A DNA stretch of 64,000 nucleotides from Pseudomonas sp. efr-133-TYG-5 (lineage in GTDB: Bacteria > Pseudomonadota > Gammaproteobacteria > Pseudomonadales > Pseudomonadaceae). A program made the translations under genes and the position numbers. Below the pieces are notes generated by a model. It saw nothing but the letters and a program-made list of their open reading frames with translations, searched no databases and had not been told where the DNA came from. Shown piece by piece: positions 8,013 to 18,184 of this stretch. The first letter of the stretch is position 1; each line of letters starts with the position of its first letter. Where the stretch lies: positions 62,001 through 126,000 of the forward strand of contig NZ_JARVSM010000007.1 of NCBI RefSeq assembly GCF_030209175.1, read 5' to 3'.

Positions 8013-9965
8013 ATGAACCGGATCATCAGAATCAGCGCGGGCGTGGCGGTCCTTGCCGGAGCATTGCTCAGCTTCGGCATCTGGCGCACCGCGCCGCCGG
8101 CGATGCTCAGCGACGTCGCGTTGCCGGACACCTGGAGCGGTCAGACTCTGGCTCGCGACGGCGTCACCGTGACGTTCCAGCTGCAACCCCTGGCCAGCGA
8201 CGGCCTGCTGCGCGAAGGCGAGTTTGCCGATGTGCAGTTTCGCGTCAGCGACGGCGCGTCCGGCCAGCCGTTGTCCGGTGTGGCGCCGGGGGCCTGGATC
8301 GACCCGCAAACCATCGCTGCCGACCAGGCCCAGGGCCGGGAAAGGAGCTGCAAGTCGCGGGTCGGGGTGTTCCTCAAATCGAACATCGGCGCGCGTCCCT
8401 TGCTCGACCTCAACAGCTACTTCCTGCTGGTCATGAACCGCGACGCCAGCATTGCGGTGGTCGATCCGTCGGTGTCGGTCGGCGGCATCACCAGCACGCT
8501 GGCGCGCATCGAACTGAAACAGCCGCCGATGGATTGGGTCACGCCGAAAGACAACAAGCGGGTGTTCGTCTCAATGCCCACGGCCGGGGAAGTGGCGGTG
8601 ATCGACAGCGAGCAGTTCAAGGTGCTCGCCACGGTCGCTGCCGGCGTGCAACCGGTGCGGCTGGCGTTGCAGCCGGACGAACGCCTGCTGTGGGTCGGCA
8701 ACAACGCGGGCAAGGCTGAACAGTCCGGTGTGACGGTGATCGACAGCCACAGCCTGAAACCGCTCAAGCACCTGGCGACCGGACGCGGTCACCATGAAAT
8801 CGCCTTCAGCAAGGACAGCCGTTTCGCCTTCGTCAGCAACCGCGACGACGGCACCCTGAGCGTTATCGACATCGCCAGCCTGAGCCTGCTGCAACAGCTC
8901 AAGACTGGTGCCAGCCCGCTGTCGGTGGCGTATTCAGCGTTGTCCGGCGCGGTGTATGTGGCCGATGGCAAGGACGGCACGGTGACGGTGATCGACGGCA
9001 ACAGCCATGCGGTGCGCCGGGTCATTCGCCTGCAGCAGGGCCTCGGGCCGATGGGCTTCAGCGCTGATGGCCGCTTCGGCGTGGTACTCAACACCGTGGA
9101 GAATCGCGCCACGGTGATCGATGCCGCCACCGACGCGGCGATCCACGACCTGGAGGTGTCCGCCGAACCTTATCAAGTGGTGTTCAGCAAGGCCTACGCC
9201 TATGTGCGCGGGCTGGCCTCGGCGAAGGTCACCATGATCAATCTGGCCTCGCTGGGCGAAGGCCGGCAGCCGATCAGCCAGGGCTTCGAGGCCGGGCCGC
9301 AGCCGCCACGGCTGGCCGGCGACCTGCCGCTGGCCTCGAGCCTGGCGGTGTCACGCGATGACAACGCGGTGTTCGTGGTCAACCCGGTGGACAACACCAC
9401 CTACTTCTACGCCGAAGGCATGAACGCGCCGATGTCCGGTTATCCCAACCGCGGGCAGATTGCGCGAGCGGCGATGGTCATCGACCGCAGCCTGCGCGAG
9501 GTGGCGCCGGGGCTCTACAGCGCGCGGGTCAGGCTGCCGGCGGCGGGGCGTTTCGACGTCGCGTTCCTGCTCAACCAGCCGAACATCATCCATTGCTTCA
9601 CGGCGCAGATCGAGCCGAACGGCCAGGCCGAGCAGCACGTCGGTCAACCGCGGGTCGAGTTCCTCCTGGACAAGACCCGCGTGGCGCTCAACGACCCCTA
9701 CGTGGTGCGCTTTCGCATCGTCCAGGGCAAGCACAAGGTGCAACGCAGCGGCGTGAAAGACGTGCAGTTGCGCTACTTCCTCGCGCCGACGTCGCGGCCG
9801 CGCGAGGTGCCGGCGCTGGAGGTCGCCGACGGTGTCTACGAGGCACCGCTGACGCTCGACCGCAGCGGCGCCTGGTACCTGCATGTGCGCGCCGCGTCGT
9901 TGGGCGCCGGGTTCGACGACCAGACCTTTGCCAGCGTCCGGGTGTCGCCCGGGCAGATTCCGTGA
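8013..9965 (+). CDS. YVTN beta-propeller repeat protein of the mnxG operon
   Basis: A 650-residue protein with an N-terminal membrane anchor or uncleaved signal (VAVLAGALLSFGIW). The middle (about residues 150-450) is a run of YVTN-type blades, each with a pattern like VAVIDSEQFKVLATVAAG followed by PDERLLWVGNNAG, then LSVIDIASLSLLQQLKTG and VTVIDGNSHAVRRVI. The last 150 residues form beta-rich, Ig-like segments (SARVRLPAAGRFDVAFLL; GAWYLHVRAAS). The start at 8013 has GGGGAG upstream; the longer frame is rejected because it would run through the REP sequence. Such propellers act in periplasmic redox or metal enzymes (cytochrome d1 and N2OR-like folds). Here it probably assists MnxG, but no catalytic residues are obvious. 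Confidence 0.8.
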   Translation: MNRIIRISAGVAVLAGALLSFGIWRTAPPAMLSDVALPDTWSGQTLARDGVTVTFQLQPLASDGLLREGEFADVQFRVSDGASGQPLSGVAPGAWIDPQTIAADQAQGRERSCKSRVGVFLKSNIGARPLLDLNSYFLLVMNRDASIAVVDPSVSVGGITSTLARIELKQPPMDWVTPKDNKRVFVSMPTAGEVAVIDSEQFKVLATVAAGVQPVRLALQPDERLLWVGNNAGKAEQSGVTVIDSHSLKPLKHLATGRGHHEIAFSKDSRFAFVSNRDDGTLSVIDIASLSLLQQLKTGASPLSVAYSALSGAVYVADGKDGTVTVIDGNSHAVRRVIRLQQGLGPMGFSADGRFGVVLNTVENRATVIDAATDAAIHDLEVSAEPYQVVFSKAYAYVRGLASAKVTMINLASLGEGRQPISQGFEAGPQPPRLAGDLPLASSLAVSRDDNAVFVVNPVDNTTYFYAEGMNAPMSGYPNRGQIARAAMVIDRSLREVAPGLYSARVRLPAAGRFDVAFLLNQPNIIHCFTAQIEPNGQAEQHVGQPRVEFLLDKTRVALNDPYVVRFRIVQGKHKVQRSGVKDVQLRYFLAPTSRPREVPALEVADGVYEAPLTLDRSGAWYLHVRAASLGAGFDDQTFASVRVSPGQIP

Positions 9966-9978
9966 AGAGGACATCCCC

Positions 9979-10629
9979 ATGAAGCGATTTGCATCCCGTG
10001 GCCTGCTGACCCTGTGCCTGTTGGCGTTCGGCGTCCACCAGGCCCTGGCGCATTCGGCGGACGAGCACGCCGGCCACACCGCACCTGCCGCCAGCACCCA
10101 GGAGCACGCCCAGGTGAAATTCGCCGACGTGCCGCTGCTCGACCAGAACGGCAGGACCGTGCGCCTGGAGCAGGATCTGGTGCAGGGCAAAATTGTCGTC
10201 ATGAGCTTCATCTACACCAGTTGCACCACGGTGTGCCCGGTGGTGTCGTCGATCATGGGCAAGGTGCAGAAGCAGCTCGGCGCGCGGGTCGGCAACGAGG
10301 TGCAACTGGTGTCGATCAGCATCGATCCGCAGCGTGACGATCCCAAGCGCTTGCAGGATTACGCCAGGACGTTCCAGAAAGGCCCGGGCTGGAGCTGGCT
10401 CACCGGTTCGCCGCAGTCGATCAGCGCCACGCTCAAAGGCCTCGGCAGTTTCAGCGGCGACTTCAAGAACCACCAGCCGTTGATCCTCGTCGGCGACGGC
10501 AACAGCCGGCACTGGATGCGCTACTACGGCTTCACCGATCCGGCGTTGCTGGCCAGGGAAGTGGAAAAACTCAGCGGCCTGCGCACCCATGCCAAACACA
10601 CCGCGATCGCCATGGAGCAACAGCCATGA
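9979..10629 (+). CDS. SCO1/SenC-family copper chaperone or thiol reductase
   Basis: A 216-residue protein with a signal peptide (LLTLCLLAFGVHQALA), a His-rich segment after the cleavage site (HSADEHAGHT), and a thioredoxin fold with the SCO copper motif SCTTVCP (Cys82, Cys86) and a distal His in FKNHQPLILVGD. SCO proteins deliver copper or reduce copper-ligand cysteines in periplasmic cuproenzymes, classically the CuA site of cytochrome oxidase. In the mnxG operon the natural client is the multicopper oxidase. The start at 9979 follows GAAGAGG. It overlaps the next gene by four bases (ATGA), so the two SCO proteins are translationally coupled. Confidence 0.88.
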   Translation: MKRFASRGLLTLCLLAFGVHQALAHSADEHAGHTAPAASTQEHAQVKFADVPLLDQNGRTVRLEQDLVQGKIVVMSFIYTSCTTVCPVVSSIMGKVQKQLGARVGNEVQLVSISIDPQRDDPKRLQDYARTFQKGPGWSWLTGSPQSISATLKGLGSFSGDFKNHQPLILVGDGNSRHWMRYYGFTDPALLAREVEKLSGLRTHAKHTAIAMEQQP

Positions 10630-11246
10630 AAGCGCTGATCCTGATTTTCCTGACCCTGTGCTTCTGCGTGCTCAGCCTGCTCGCCATCGCCCATGAGGGC
10701 CATGAGGCCGCGCCATCGGCGCAGGTTGCGCTGCAACCGGCCAAGGGCACCCACGATGCCAAGACCTGGTTCACCGACACCCCGCTGCAGGATCAGAACG
10801 GCGACACCCTGCGGTTCTACAGCGATGCGCTGCACAACCGCGTGGTGCTGCTCAACGTGATCTTCACCCGCTGCAATGACGCCTGCCCGCTGATTACCCG
10901 CAAGCTCAAGGAAGTCCGTGCGTTGCTGGGTGACAAGGCCGCCGGCATCACCTTCATTTCCCTTACCAGTGATCCGCTGCGCGACACGCCGGCGGTGCTC
11001 AAGGCTTACACCTTGGAGCAAGGGGCCGATGACCCGCACTGGCTTTTTCTTACCGGTGACAAGGCGCAGATCGACCTGGTGCTCGGCCGCATCGGCCAGA
11101 TTGTGCCGACGCCCGAGCAGCACTCGACCCAGTTGATCGTCGGCGATGTCGCCAACAAACGCTGGAGCAAGATCCGTCCCGATGCCCCGGCCGCCGCCAT
11201 TGCCCAGCGCCTGCAGCTGCTGACAATGCCCGTGGCCGGCCGCTGA
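10626..11246 (+). CDS. Second SCO1/SenC-family protein
   Basis: A 206-residue paralogue of its upstream neighbour. It has a signal/anchor (LILIFLTLCFCVLSLLAIAH), a HEGHEAA metal-binding-like stretch, the motif RCNDACP (Cys83, Cys87) and a later His in PEQHSTQLIVGD. It therefore keeps the three SCO copper ligands. Tandem, non-identical SCO proteins often split the work between copper delivery and disulfide reduction; which one does which here cannot be told. Co-transcribed with mnxG and overlapping the previous gene by four bases. Confidence 0.87.
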   Translation: MKALILIFLTLCFCVLSLLAIAHEGHEAAPSAQVALQPAKGTHDAKTWFTDTPLQDQNGDTLRFYSDALHNRVVLLNVIFTRCNDACPLITRKLKEVRALLGDKAAGITFISLTSDPLRDTPAVLKAYTLEQGADDPHWLFLTGDKAQIDLVLGRIGQIVPTPEQHSTQLIVGDVANKRWSKIRPDAPAAAIAQRLQLLTMPVAGR

Positions 11247-11255
11247 GTCCTGGCC

Positions 11256-12806
11256 ATGAAGCGCTGCCGCGTTCTCGCCCTGCTCCTGTTCGCCAGCGTC
11301 AGCCTGGGCGCGGCCGCCGTGCCGCTCACCGCTGAGGAAAGCGCCGGCAGGCGCCTGTACCGCGAAGGCCTGTCGGCCAGCGGCGAGGCGATCATGGCGC
11401 GGGTCGGCGCGGCGGATGTGCTGCTGCCCGCCACCAGCCTGCCGTGCGCCAACTGCCATGGCGCCGACGGCCTTGGCCGACCCGAGGGCGGCGTGCGTCC
11501 GCCGGAGCTGAACTGGGCGCGCCTGAGCAGCAGCTACGGCCAGCAGCAGGTCAACGGCCGCCGTTATCCGGCCTACACCGAGAGCAGTCTGGCGCGGGTG
11601 ATCCAGCAGGGGCGCGACCCCGCCGACAACCGTCTCGACCCGAGCATGCCGCGCTTCCTGCTGTCGATGAAGGACCAGCGCAACCTCACCGCCTACCTCA
11701 AGCGTCTGGCCGAGGAACGCGACCCGGGACTGGAGGCCGAGACTCTGCACCTGGGCACCTTGCTGCCCAGCCAGGGTCCGCTGGCCGAGGAGGGCGCGAC
11801 AGTGGCGGCGGTGCTCAACGGCAGCGTGGCGCGGATCAACGCGGCGGGTGGCATCCATGGCCGCCAGTTGCGCCTGACGGTGCTTGATCCCGGCCCGGAT
11901 CGCGCCAGTGCCGAACAGGCCCTGCAACGCTTGCTCGAGCAGGAGCAGGTGTTCGCCCTGGTCGCACCGCTGGCGCCGGCGCTGGACAATGAACTGGCGC
12001 CCCGCCTGGAGCAGGCCGGCGTGCCGATGATCGGACCGCTGTCGCTGCTCGGTGCAGTGCAGACCAGTCCGCAGATTTTCGAACCATTGCCGGGCCTGCG
12101 CGAACAACTGATCGCCCTGGCCGATTACGCCGCGGCCAGCCTGCGCGTGTTGCAGGGGCCGACGCTGATCGCCTATCCCGACGACCCGGGCCAGGCGCAG
12201 ACCGCGCAGACCCTCGGCCAATACCTGCAGGCCCACGGTTGGCAGAACGTTCACGTGCAGGCCTACGACCCGGCGGCGGACAGCCTGCCCCTGGGCTCGC
12301 GTTCGGTGTTCTACCTGGGCAGTGGCGGCGGCTTCAGTCGGCTGGCGGCCGGTCTGCAGAACGCCGGGCAGGTGCCGTACCTGTTCGCGGCCTCGAGTCA
12401 GGTGGCCGGGGATCTGCTGCAGGTGCCGAACGGGTTTTCCCGGCGGGTGTTCCTTGCCTATCCGTTCGTGCCCAGTGACTGGACCCAGGCCGGGCGCATG
12501 GCGCTGTCGCTGCTGCGCGAGCATCAGGGCCTGGGTGCGCAGCATGCGGTGCTGCAGGTCGGCGCGTACGCCTCGATGCTGCTGCTCAGCGAAGGCATGA
12601 AGCAGGCCGGGCGCGATGCCAGCCGCGAAAAACTGGTGGCGGCGCTCGAAGGCCTGCACGATTTCGACACCGGCCTGACCCCGCGCATCAGCTTCGGCCC
12701 CGGGCGACGCCTGGGCCTGAGCGGGGCGCATGTGGTCACCGTGGATTTGCCCGATCAGCGCTTCTATCTGGTCGCGCCCTACAAACCCGTTGTCGCCAGC
12801 CCCTGA
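11256..12806 (+). CDS. Cytochrome c fused to a branched-chain-amino-acid-type periplasmic binding domain
   Basis: A 516-residue secreted protein (signal ALLLFASVSLGAAA). Residues about 25-150 form a monohaem cytochrome c domain with CANCHG (Cys64, Cys67, His68) and a likely axial Met in DPSMPRFLLSM. Residues about 160-510 look like a type 1 periplasmic binding protein (LivJ/ABC-receptor family), with LHLGTLLPSQGPLAEEGATV, AALNG-like and INAAGGIHGRQLRL stretches and a long two-lobed pattern to the end. The fusion suggests an electron acceptor or carrier that binds a ligand, perhaps a redox partner of MnxG. No transport genes accompany it. The combination is unusual and its ligand is unknown. 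Confidence 0.8.
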   Translation: MKRCRVLALLLFASVSLGAAAVPLTAEESAGRRLYREGLSASGEAIMARVGAADVLLPATSLPCANCHGADGLGRPEGGVRPPELNWARLSSSYGQQQVNGRRYPAYTESSLARVIQQGRDPADNRLDPSMPRFLLSMKDQRNLTAYLKRLAEERDPGLEAETLHLGTLLPSQGPLAEEGATVAAVLNGSVARINAAGGIHGRQLRLTVLDPGPDRASAEQALQRLLEQEQVFALVAPLAPALDNELAPRLEQAGVPMIGPLSLLGAVQTSPQIFEPLPGLREQLIALADYAAASLRVLQGPTLIAYPDDPGQAQTAQTLGQYLQAHGWQNVHVQAYDPAADSLPLGSRSVFYLGSGGGFSRLAAGLQNAGQVPYLFAASSQVAGDLLQVPNGFSRRVFLAYPFVPSDWTQAGRMALSLLREHQGLGAQHAVLQVGAYASMLLLSEGMKQAGRDASREKLVAALEGLHDFDTGLTPRISFGPGRRLGLSGAHVVTVDLPDQRFYLVAPYKPVVASP

Positions 12807-12818
12807 ACGGAGGCCCTG

Positions 12819-13775
12819 ATGATGAAGCTGAGAATGCTCTGCTGGTTGCTGGCGTGCGGCGTGTCGCTGGCGTCGGCGAACAATGAACCGGTGGCGGCGC
12901 GGGTCAATGGCGAGGCGATTTCCGAGTTTCGCCTGGAGCGCTATTTCGCCGAATACCTGGAGGACCAGGGCCGCGCCGTGGCCAGCATCCGCAATCCCAA
13001 GGCCTACAAGCAGCTGCGCCAGGCCGCGCTCGATGCGCTGATCGACAAGGAGCTGCTCTGGCAGGAGTCGCGCAAACGCGGGATCGAGATCGACGAGCAA
13101 GCGGTGCGCGCGCAGGTCGAGCAGACCCGCCAGGCCCTCGGCGGCGCGGAGAAGTTCCGCCGTCGTTTGCAGGATGCCGGGTTCGACGAAGCCTCGTTCA
13201 GCGAATACACGCGCCGCGAACTGGCGGCGCAGCAGGTGTTCGCCGAGCTGAGCCGGGTCGATGCGCCCGACGAGAAACAGGTGCGCGCGTTCTTCGCCGA
13301 GCATCGCGCCGAGATGGGCACGCCGGAGCAGGTGCAGGCGCGGCATATCCTGGTCAAGGTTGCCGAGGATGCCGACGCCGCCACGATTGAAGCGGCGCGG
13401 CTACGCTTGATGCAGATGCGTGCGGCGATCAGCCAGGGCCAGGACTTTGCTAGCGTCGCGCAGAGCGGTTCAGAGGATGCCAGCGCCAGTCAGGGCGGGG
13501 CGCTGGGGTACTTCGCTCGCGGGCAAATGGTTGCGCCGTTCGACGCGGCGGCTTTTGCCCTGAAGCCGGGAGAGCTCAGCGATGCGGTGCGGACACCGTT
13601 CGGCTGGCATTTGATTTTTGTCGAGAACCACTTGGAGGCAGCCGATGTCCCAGAGTTGCAAGGGCTGGAAACAGTCCGGGCTTACCTTGCCCGACAACAA
13701 CAGACCCAGGCTCGTCGTCAGGTGCTCGCGCAGTTACGGGCGCAGAACAGGATCGAACGGATTGACGACGACTGA
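12819..13775 (+). CDS. Periplasmic parvulin-type peptidyl-prolyl isomerase (foldase)
   Basis: A 318-residue protein with a signal peptide (LRMLCWLLACGVSLASA), a SurA/PrsA-like N-terminal helical domain (ARVNGEAISEFRLERYFAEY; ALIDKELLWQESRKRG) and one parvulin domain at about 170-275 with VQARHILVKV, GALGYFARGQMVAPF and TPFGWHLIFVE. Such enzymes catalyse proline isomerisation during folding of exported proteins. As the last gene of the mnxG operon it is a good candidate for helping fold the 1943-residue oxidase or the secretin. GGAGG precedes the start. A second in-frame ATG follows immediately at 12822. Confidence 0.88.
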   Translation: MMKLRMLCWLLACGVSLASANNEPVAARVNGEAISEFRLERYFAEYLEDQGRAVASIRNPKAYKQLRQAALDALIDKELLWQESRKRGIEIDEQAVRAQVEQTRQALGGAEKFRRRLQDAGFDEASFSEYTRRELAAQQVFAELSRVDAPDEKQVRAFFAEHRAEMGTPEQVQARHILVKVAEDADAATIEAARLRLMQMRAAISQGQDFASVAQSGSEDASASQGGALGYFARGQMVAPFDAAAFALKPGELSDAVRTPFGWHLIFVENHLEAADVPELQGLETVRAYLARQQQTQARRQVLAQLRAQNRIERIDDD

Positions 13776-13783
13776 AGGTTCCC

Positions 13784-13839
13784 CCCCAATAGTGGGGAAT
13801 GGCTTCGATGTCCATTCAGGTGCTTCCCCGTTTCTGGGG
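13784..13839. promoter_or_regulatory. Two putative MnxR-type enhancer sites before the T2SS/csg operon
   Basis: Two perfect CCCC-N6-GGGG inverted repeats: CCCCAATAGTGGGGAA (13784-13799) and TTCCCCGTTTCTGGGGAA (13824-13841). Their centres are 42 bp apart, about four helical turns, so they lie on one face of the DNA. They sit 75-130 bp upstream of a sigma-54 promoter. Same consensus as the sites before mnxG and mcoA. Confidence 0.65.
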
Positions 13840-13914
13840 AACGGGAAGCCGGGACGAGCGGGCATTGTCATTGAATTCAAGGACATGAAGACTTAATTCT
13901 ACCGGCGCTCAGCC

Positions 13915-13930
13915 TGGCATGAAGTGTGCG
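13915..13930 (+). promoter_or_regulatory. Sigma-54 promoter of the response regulator/T2SS/csgEFG operon
   Basis: TGGCATGAAGTGTGCG has GG (13916-13917) and GC (13928-13929) with 10 bases between. The -24 box is the same TGGCAT as at mnxG; the -12 box is GTGC rather than TTGC. Transcription would begin near 13941, giving a leader of about 56 bases. Confidence 0.65.
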
Positions 13931-13996
13931 TTACCGATGGTAAGGCGCACTCCGACAGGCTCTGTATGCAGGACCTGCTGTTGCAAGGAGTCGACC

Positions 13997-14530
13997 TTGG
14001 TTAACAAAGTACTGGTTGTCGAAGACGAACAGCTGCTGGCGCAGAACCTTCAGGATTACCTGTCGGCGCAAGGGCTGGACGTCCGGATTGCACACGATGG
14101 AGCCGACGGCATCGGTCAGGCCGACACCTTCGCTCCCGACGTGCTGGTGTTCGATTACCGCTTGCCCGATATGGAAGGCTTTGAGGTGCTCGACGCTGTC
14201 CGCCAGAACAGGACGTGTCATTTCGTGCTGATAACGGGTCACCCGACCGCCGAAGTCTGTGAGCGGGCGCGGCAACTGGGGGTCAGCCACATCCTGTTCA
14301 AACCGTTTCCACTGGCGGAACTGGCCCGAGCTGTCTGCGACCTTCTGGGTATCCAGCGCGAAGCGAAACCCGGTGCGAGCCCTTCCGAGGGCTTCGTCGA
14401 ACGACGCCAGAGCAGGACCGAGAGCTTCCCGTTGCAGTTGTACGATGGCAGTTGGGTGCTGGCGGATCGTCGACGAAGCAAGTCGACCTCCATGGCGCCG
14501 GACGACGATCAAATGCTCACCGGGGAGTAA
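13997..14530 (+). CDS. Receiver-domain response regulator without a DNA-binding domain
   Basis: A 177-residue protein: a CheY-like receiver (residues 1-120; KVLVVEDEQLL, phospho-acceptor Asp53 in VLVFDYRLPDMEG, TGHPT, and Lys in ILFKPF) and a 55-residue charged tail (FVERRQSRTESFPLQLYDGS) with no recognisable output domain. The start is a TTG at 13997 with AAGGAG six bases upstream; the longer frame back to 13919 would begin inside the promoter. It is the first gene of the secretion operon. A stand-alone receiver here may gate the GspE ATPase or draw phosphate from MnxS1/MnxS2; both ideas are inference. Confidence 0.82.
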   Translation: MVNKVLVVEDEQLLAQNLQDYLSAQGLDVRIAHDGADGIGQADTFAPDVLVFDYRLPDMEGFEVLDAVRQNRTCHFVLITGHPTAEVCERARQLGVSHILFKPFPLAELARAVCDLLGIQREAKPGASPSEGFVERRQSRTESFPLQLYDGSWVLADRRRSKSTSMAPDDDQMLTGE

Positions 14531-14611
14531 TGGCGCGATAGACGTTCCGGCACCCGCCGCAATGGCCTCCCGCGCCGACAGGGCCCCCAGGCCCCGGTGG
14601 GAGAGCAAGCC

Positions 14612-16298
<1,687 letters not shown>

Positions 16299-16318
<20 letters not shown>

Positions 16319-17102
16319 GCGTTTTGTCGCCGTGCTCGGCGCCAGCGGTGTCGGTCTGGGCCAGCGGCGGGGCAGTGCAACCCTGTGGCTGGGCAGCGTC
16401 GGCTACATCGACGAAGGCTTCCAGAGCTACGCGGTGGCACTGGACACCCTGGATCGTCTGCTCGGCGAACACACCCGTGCCGGGGCGGATCTGAGTGTGG
16501 TGATCTCCGGCCACTTCAGCCGGTTCTGCCTGGTGCCGTGGAGCGCGCAGATCAGCAGCCCTGACGAACTGCGCGGCTTCGCCCAACTGTGTTTCGAGGA
16601 CTTGTTCGGCGCCCCGAGCCAACCGTGGAGCCTGGTATTGTCGGCCGAGCCGGCCGGGTATGACCGCATCGCCAGTGCCTTGCCGCAGGATTTGCTCGAA
16701 CGCCTGCGCACGCTGGTCAGCGGTCGCGGTCTGCGCCTGCGTTCGGTGCAGCCCTACCTGATGACGGCGTTCAACTGCTTCGACAAAAGCCTCGCTGCCG
16801 GCGACTTCCTGTTCATCGTCGCCGAACCGCAACGCAGCGTGTTGCTGCTGGCGCGTGACGGGCGCTGGGCCGCGGTGCGCTCGGCGGGCAACGGCGACAG
16901 CGATGCCGCGCTGAGCGCACTGATCGGCCGCGAACGGCAATTGCAGGCCTCCACCAGCGAGCGCCCGTTCAATGTCTACCTGCACGCGCCGGCGCGCCTC
17001 GATGCGCCGCCGCAGATTGCCGAGGTGCAGCTGCGCACGCTCGAAGACGACACGATGAACGTGCGTGACGGCTTGTACGTCATGTCGCGGGCGGTGGCCT
17101 GA
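16299..17102 (+). CDS. PilM/GspL-like cytoplasmic assembly protein
   Basis: A 267-residue protein with an actin-like/PilM-type composition. It lacks a membrane segment and has ATPase-fold-like stretches (FVAVLGASGVGLGQ, WSLVLSAEPAGYDRIASAL, AGDFLFIVAEPQRSVLLL). Position and size, between GspE and PilN/O/P-like genes, match PilM or MshI, the cytoplasmic partner of the inner-membrane alignment complex. In classic T2SS this part is the N-terminal half of GspL. The start is GTG 16299, inside the end of gspE, with a strong GGAGGAG seven bases upstream. Sequence similarity that I can see is weak, so the call leans on synteny. Confidence 0.65.
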
Positions 17103-17103
17103 G

Positions 17104-17649
17104 ATGCGCGCCTTGAACCTCGACTTCCAGCCGCGTCCGCGTTCCGGCCCGCTGGGCTGGAGCCTGCTCGGCAGCGGCGTGTTGCTGGCGCTGCTGTGCT
17201 TCGGCGTGCAGCAACACCTCGGCGAGCAGGCCGAACAGCAGCAGGGCCACCTGCAGCACACCCAGCGCCAGCTCACTGGCGACAGCGGCGGCAAAATCAC
17301 CCTGAGCGCGGCCGAAACCCGCGAGCAGGCGCAGAACCTCGCCGAAATGCGCAAGGTCTCGCAGCAACTGCGCCGCCCCTGGGAGCGCCTGTTCGCCATG
17401 CTCGAAGCCATGCCGCGTGACGACATCGCCTTGCTCACCCTGACCCCGGATGCGCGCAAGGGCCAGGTGCGCATCAGCGCCGAAGCGCGGGATCTGCAGG
17501 CGATGCTGGATTTCCACAAACGCCTGGAAGCCAGTGACGAGCTCTCCGACGTGTCGCTGCTGAGCCACGAAATCGTCGTCAAATCGCCGGAGCAACCGGT
17601 GCAATTCAACCTGTCGGCGACCTGGGAGATGGGCGATGCGAATCCCTAG
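17104..17649 (+). CDS. PilN-like inner-membrane alignment protein
   Basis: A 181-residue bitopic protein. It has a short cytoplasmic N-terminus (ALNLDFQPRPR, reminiscent of the PilN motif that binds PilM), one transmembrane helix (GWSLLGSGVLLALLCFGV), a coiled-coil (residues about 38-90) and a ferredoxin-like periplasmic domain. The motifs PWERLFAMLEAMPRDDIALLTLTPDARKG fit the PilN/GspL-C family. It probably joins the PilM-like and PilO-like neighbours in the inner-membrane ring. Stop and start overlap with the next gene by 14 bases. Confidence 0.72.
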   Translation: MRALNLDFQPRPRSGPLGWSLLGSGVLLALLCFGVQQHLGEQAEQQQGHLQHTQRQLTGDSGGKITLSAAETREQAQNLAEMRKVSQQLRRPWERLFAMLEAMPRDDIALLTLTPDARKGQVRISAEARDLQAMLDFHKRLEASDELSDVSLLSHEIVVKSPEQPVQFNLSATWEMGDANP

Positions 17650-18184
17650 ACTGATCGTCCACGAATACCTGCAGGGCCTCGGCGTTCCGGGCCTGGCCGG
17701 TCTGGCGCTGCTGATCGTCACACTCGCCTGGGCCCTCGGCGGTTTGCTGCCGGGCTGGCAGTCGCTGCAACAGCTCAGCCAGCAGACCCAGGACGCCAGC
17801 GGATACCTGGCGAAGGTCGAGGACGGCAGCATCGCGCCGCCAGTGGTGCCGCAACGGCAGCTCGATGATTTTCGCAACAAGCTGCCGGCCCAACCGCAGG
17901 CCACGGTGGCCATCGACCGCATCTACGCCCTCGCGGCTCAGGAGCACATCACCCTGGCGCGTGGTGAATACGCCCTCGGCGTCGATCCCAAGACGCACCT
18001 GGCGCGCTACCAGATCCTGTTGCCGGTGCGCGGCAGCTATCCGCAACTGCGCCGCTTCCTGCACGCCTTGCTCGGCCAGTTGCCGGCGGTGGTGGTGGAA
18101 GACGTCGAGTTCCAACGCAAGAAGATCGCCGACACCGACCTCAGTGGCCGGATCCGTATGACCCTCTACCTGTCGAGGTCGTGA
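17636..18184 (+). CDS. PilO/GspM-like inner-membrane alignment protein
   Basis: A 182-residue bitopic protein with one transmembrane helix (GLAGLALLIVTLAWALGGLL), a coiled coil (SLQQLSQQTQDASGYLAKVE) and a periplasmic ferredoxin-like fold (YQILLPVRGSYPQLRRFLHAL, then VVVEDVEFQRKK). This is the layout of PilO and GspM. It pairs with the PilN-like protein upstream. ATG 17636 has GGGAG upstream within the preceding gene. Confidence 0.75.
   Translation: MRIPRLIVHEYLQGLGVPGLAGLALLIVTLAWALGGLLPGWQSLQQLSQQTQDASGYLAKVEDGSIAPPVVPQRQLDDFRNKLPAQPQATVAIDRIYALAAQEHITLARGEYALGVDPKTHLARYQILLPVRGSYPQLRRFLHALLGQLPAVVVEDVEFQRKKIADTDLSGRIRMTLYLSRS

Noticed and set aside
13919..13996. N-terminal extension of the response regulator (MKCALPMVRRTP...)
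   Set aside because: It would begin inside the sigma-54 promoter; TTG 13997 with AAGGAG upstream begins exactly at the receiver domain.
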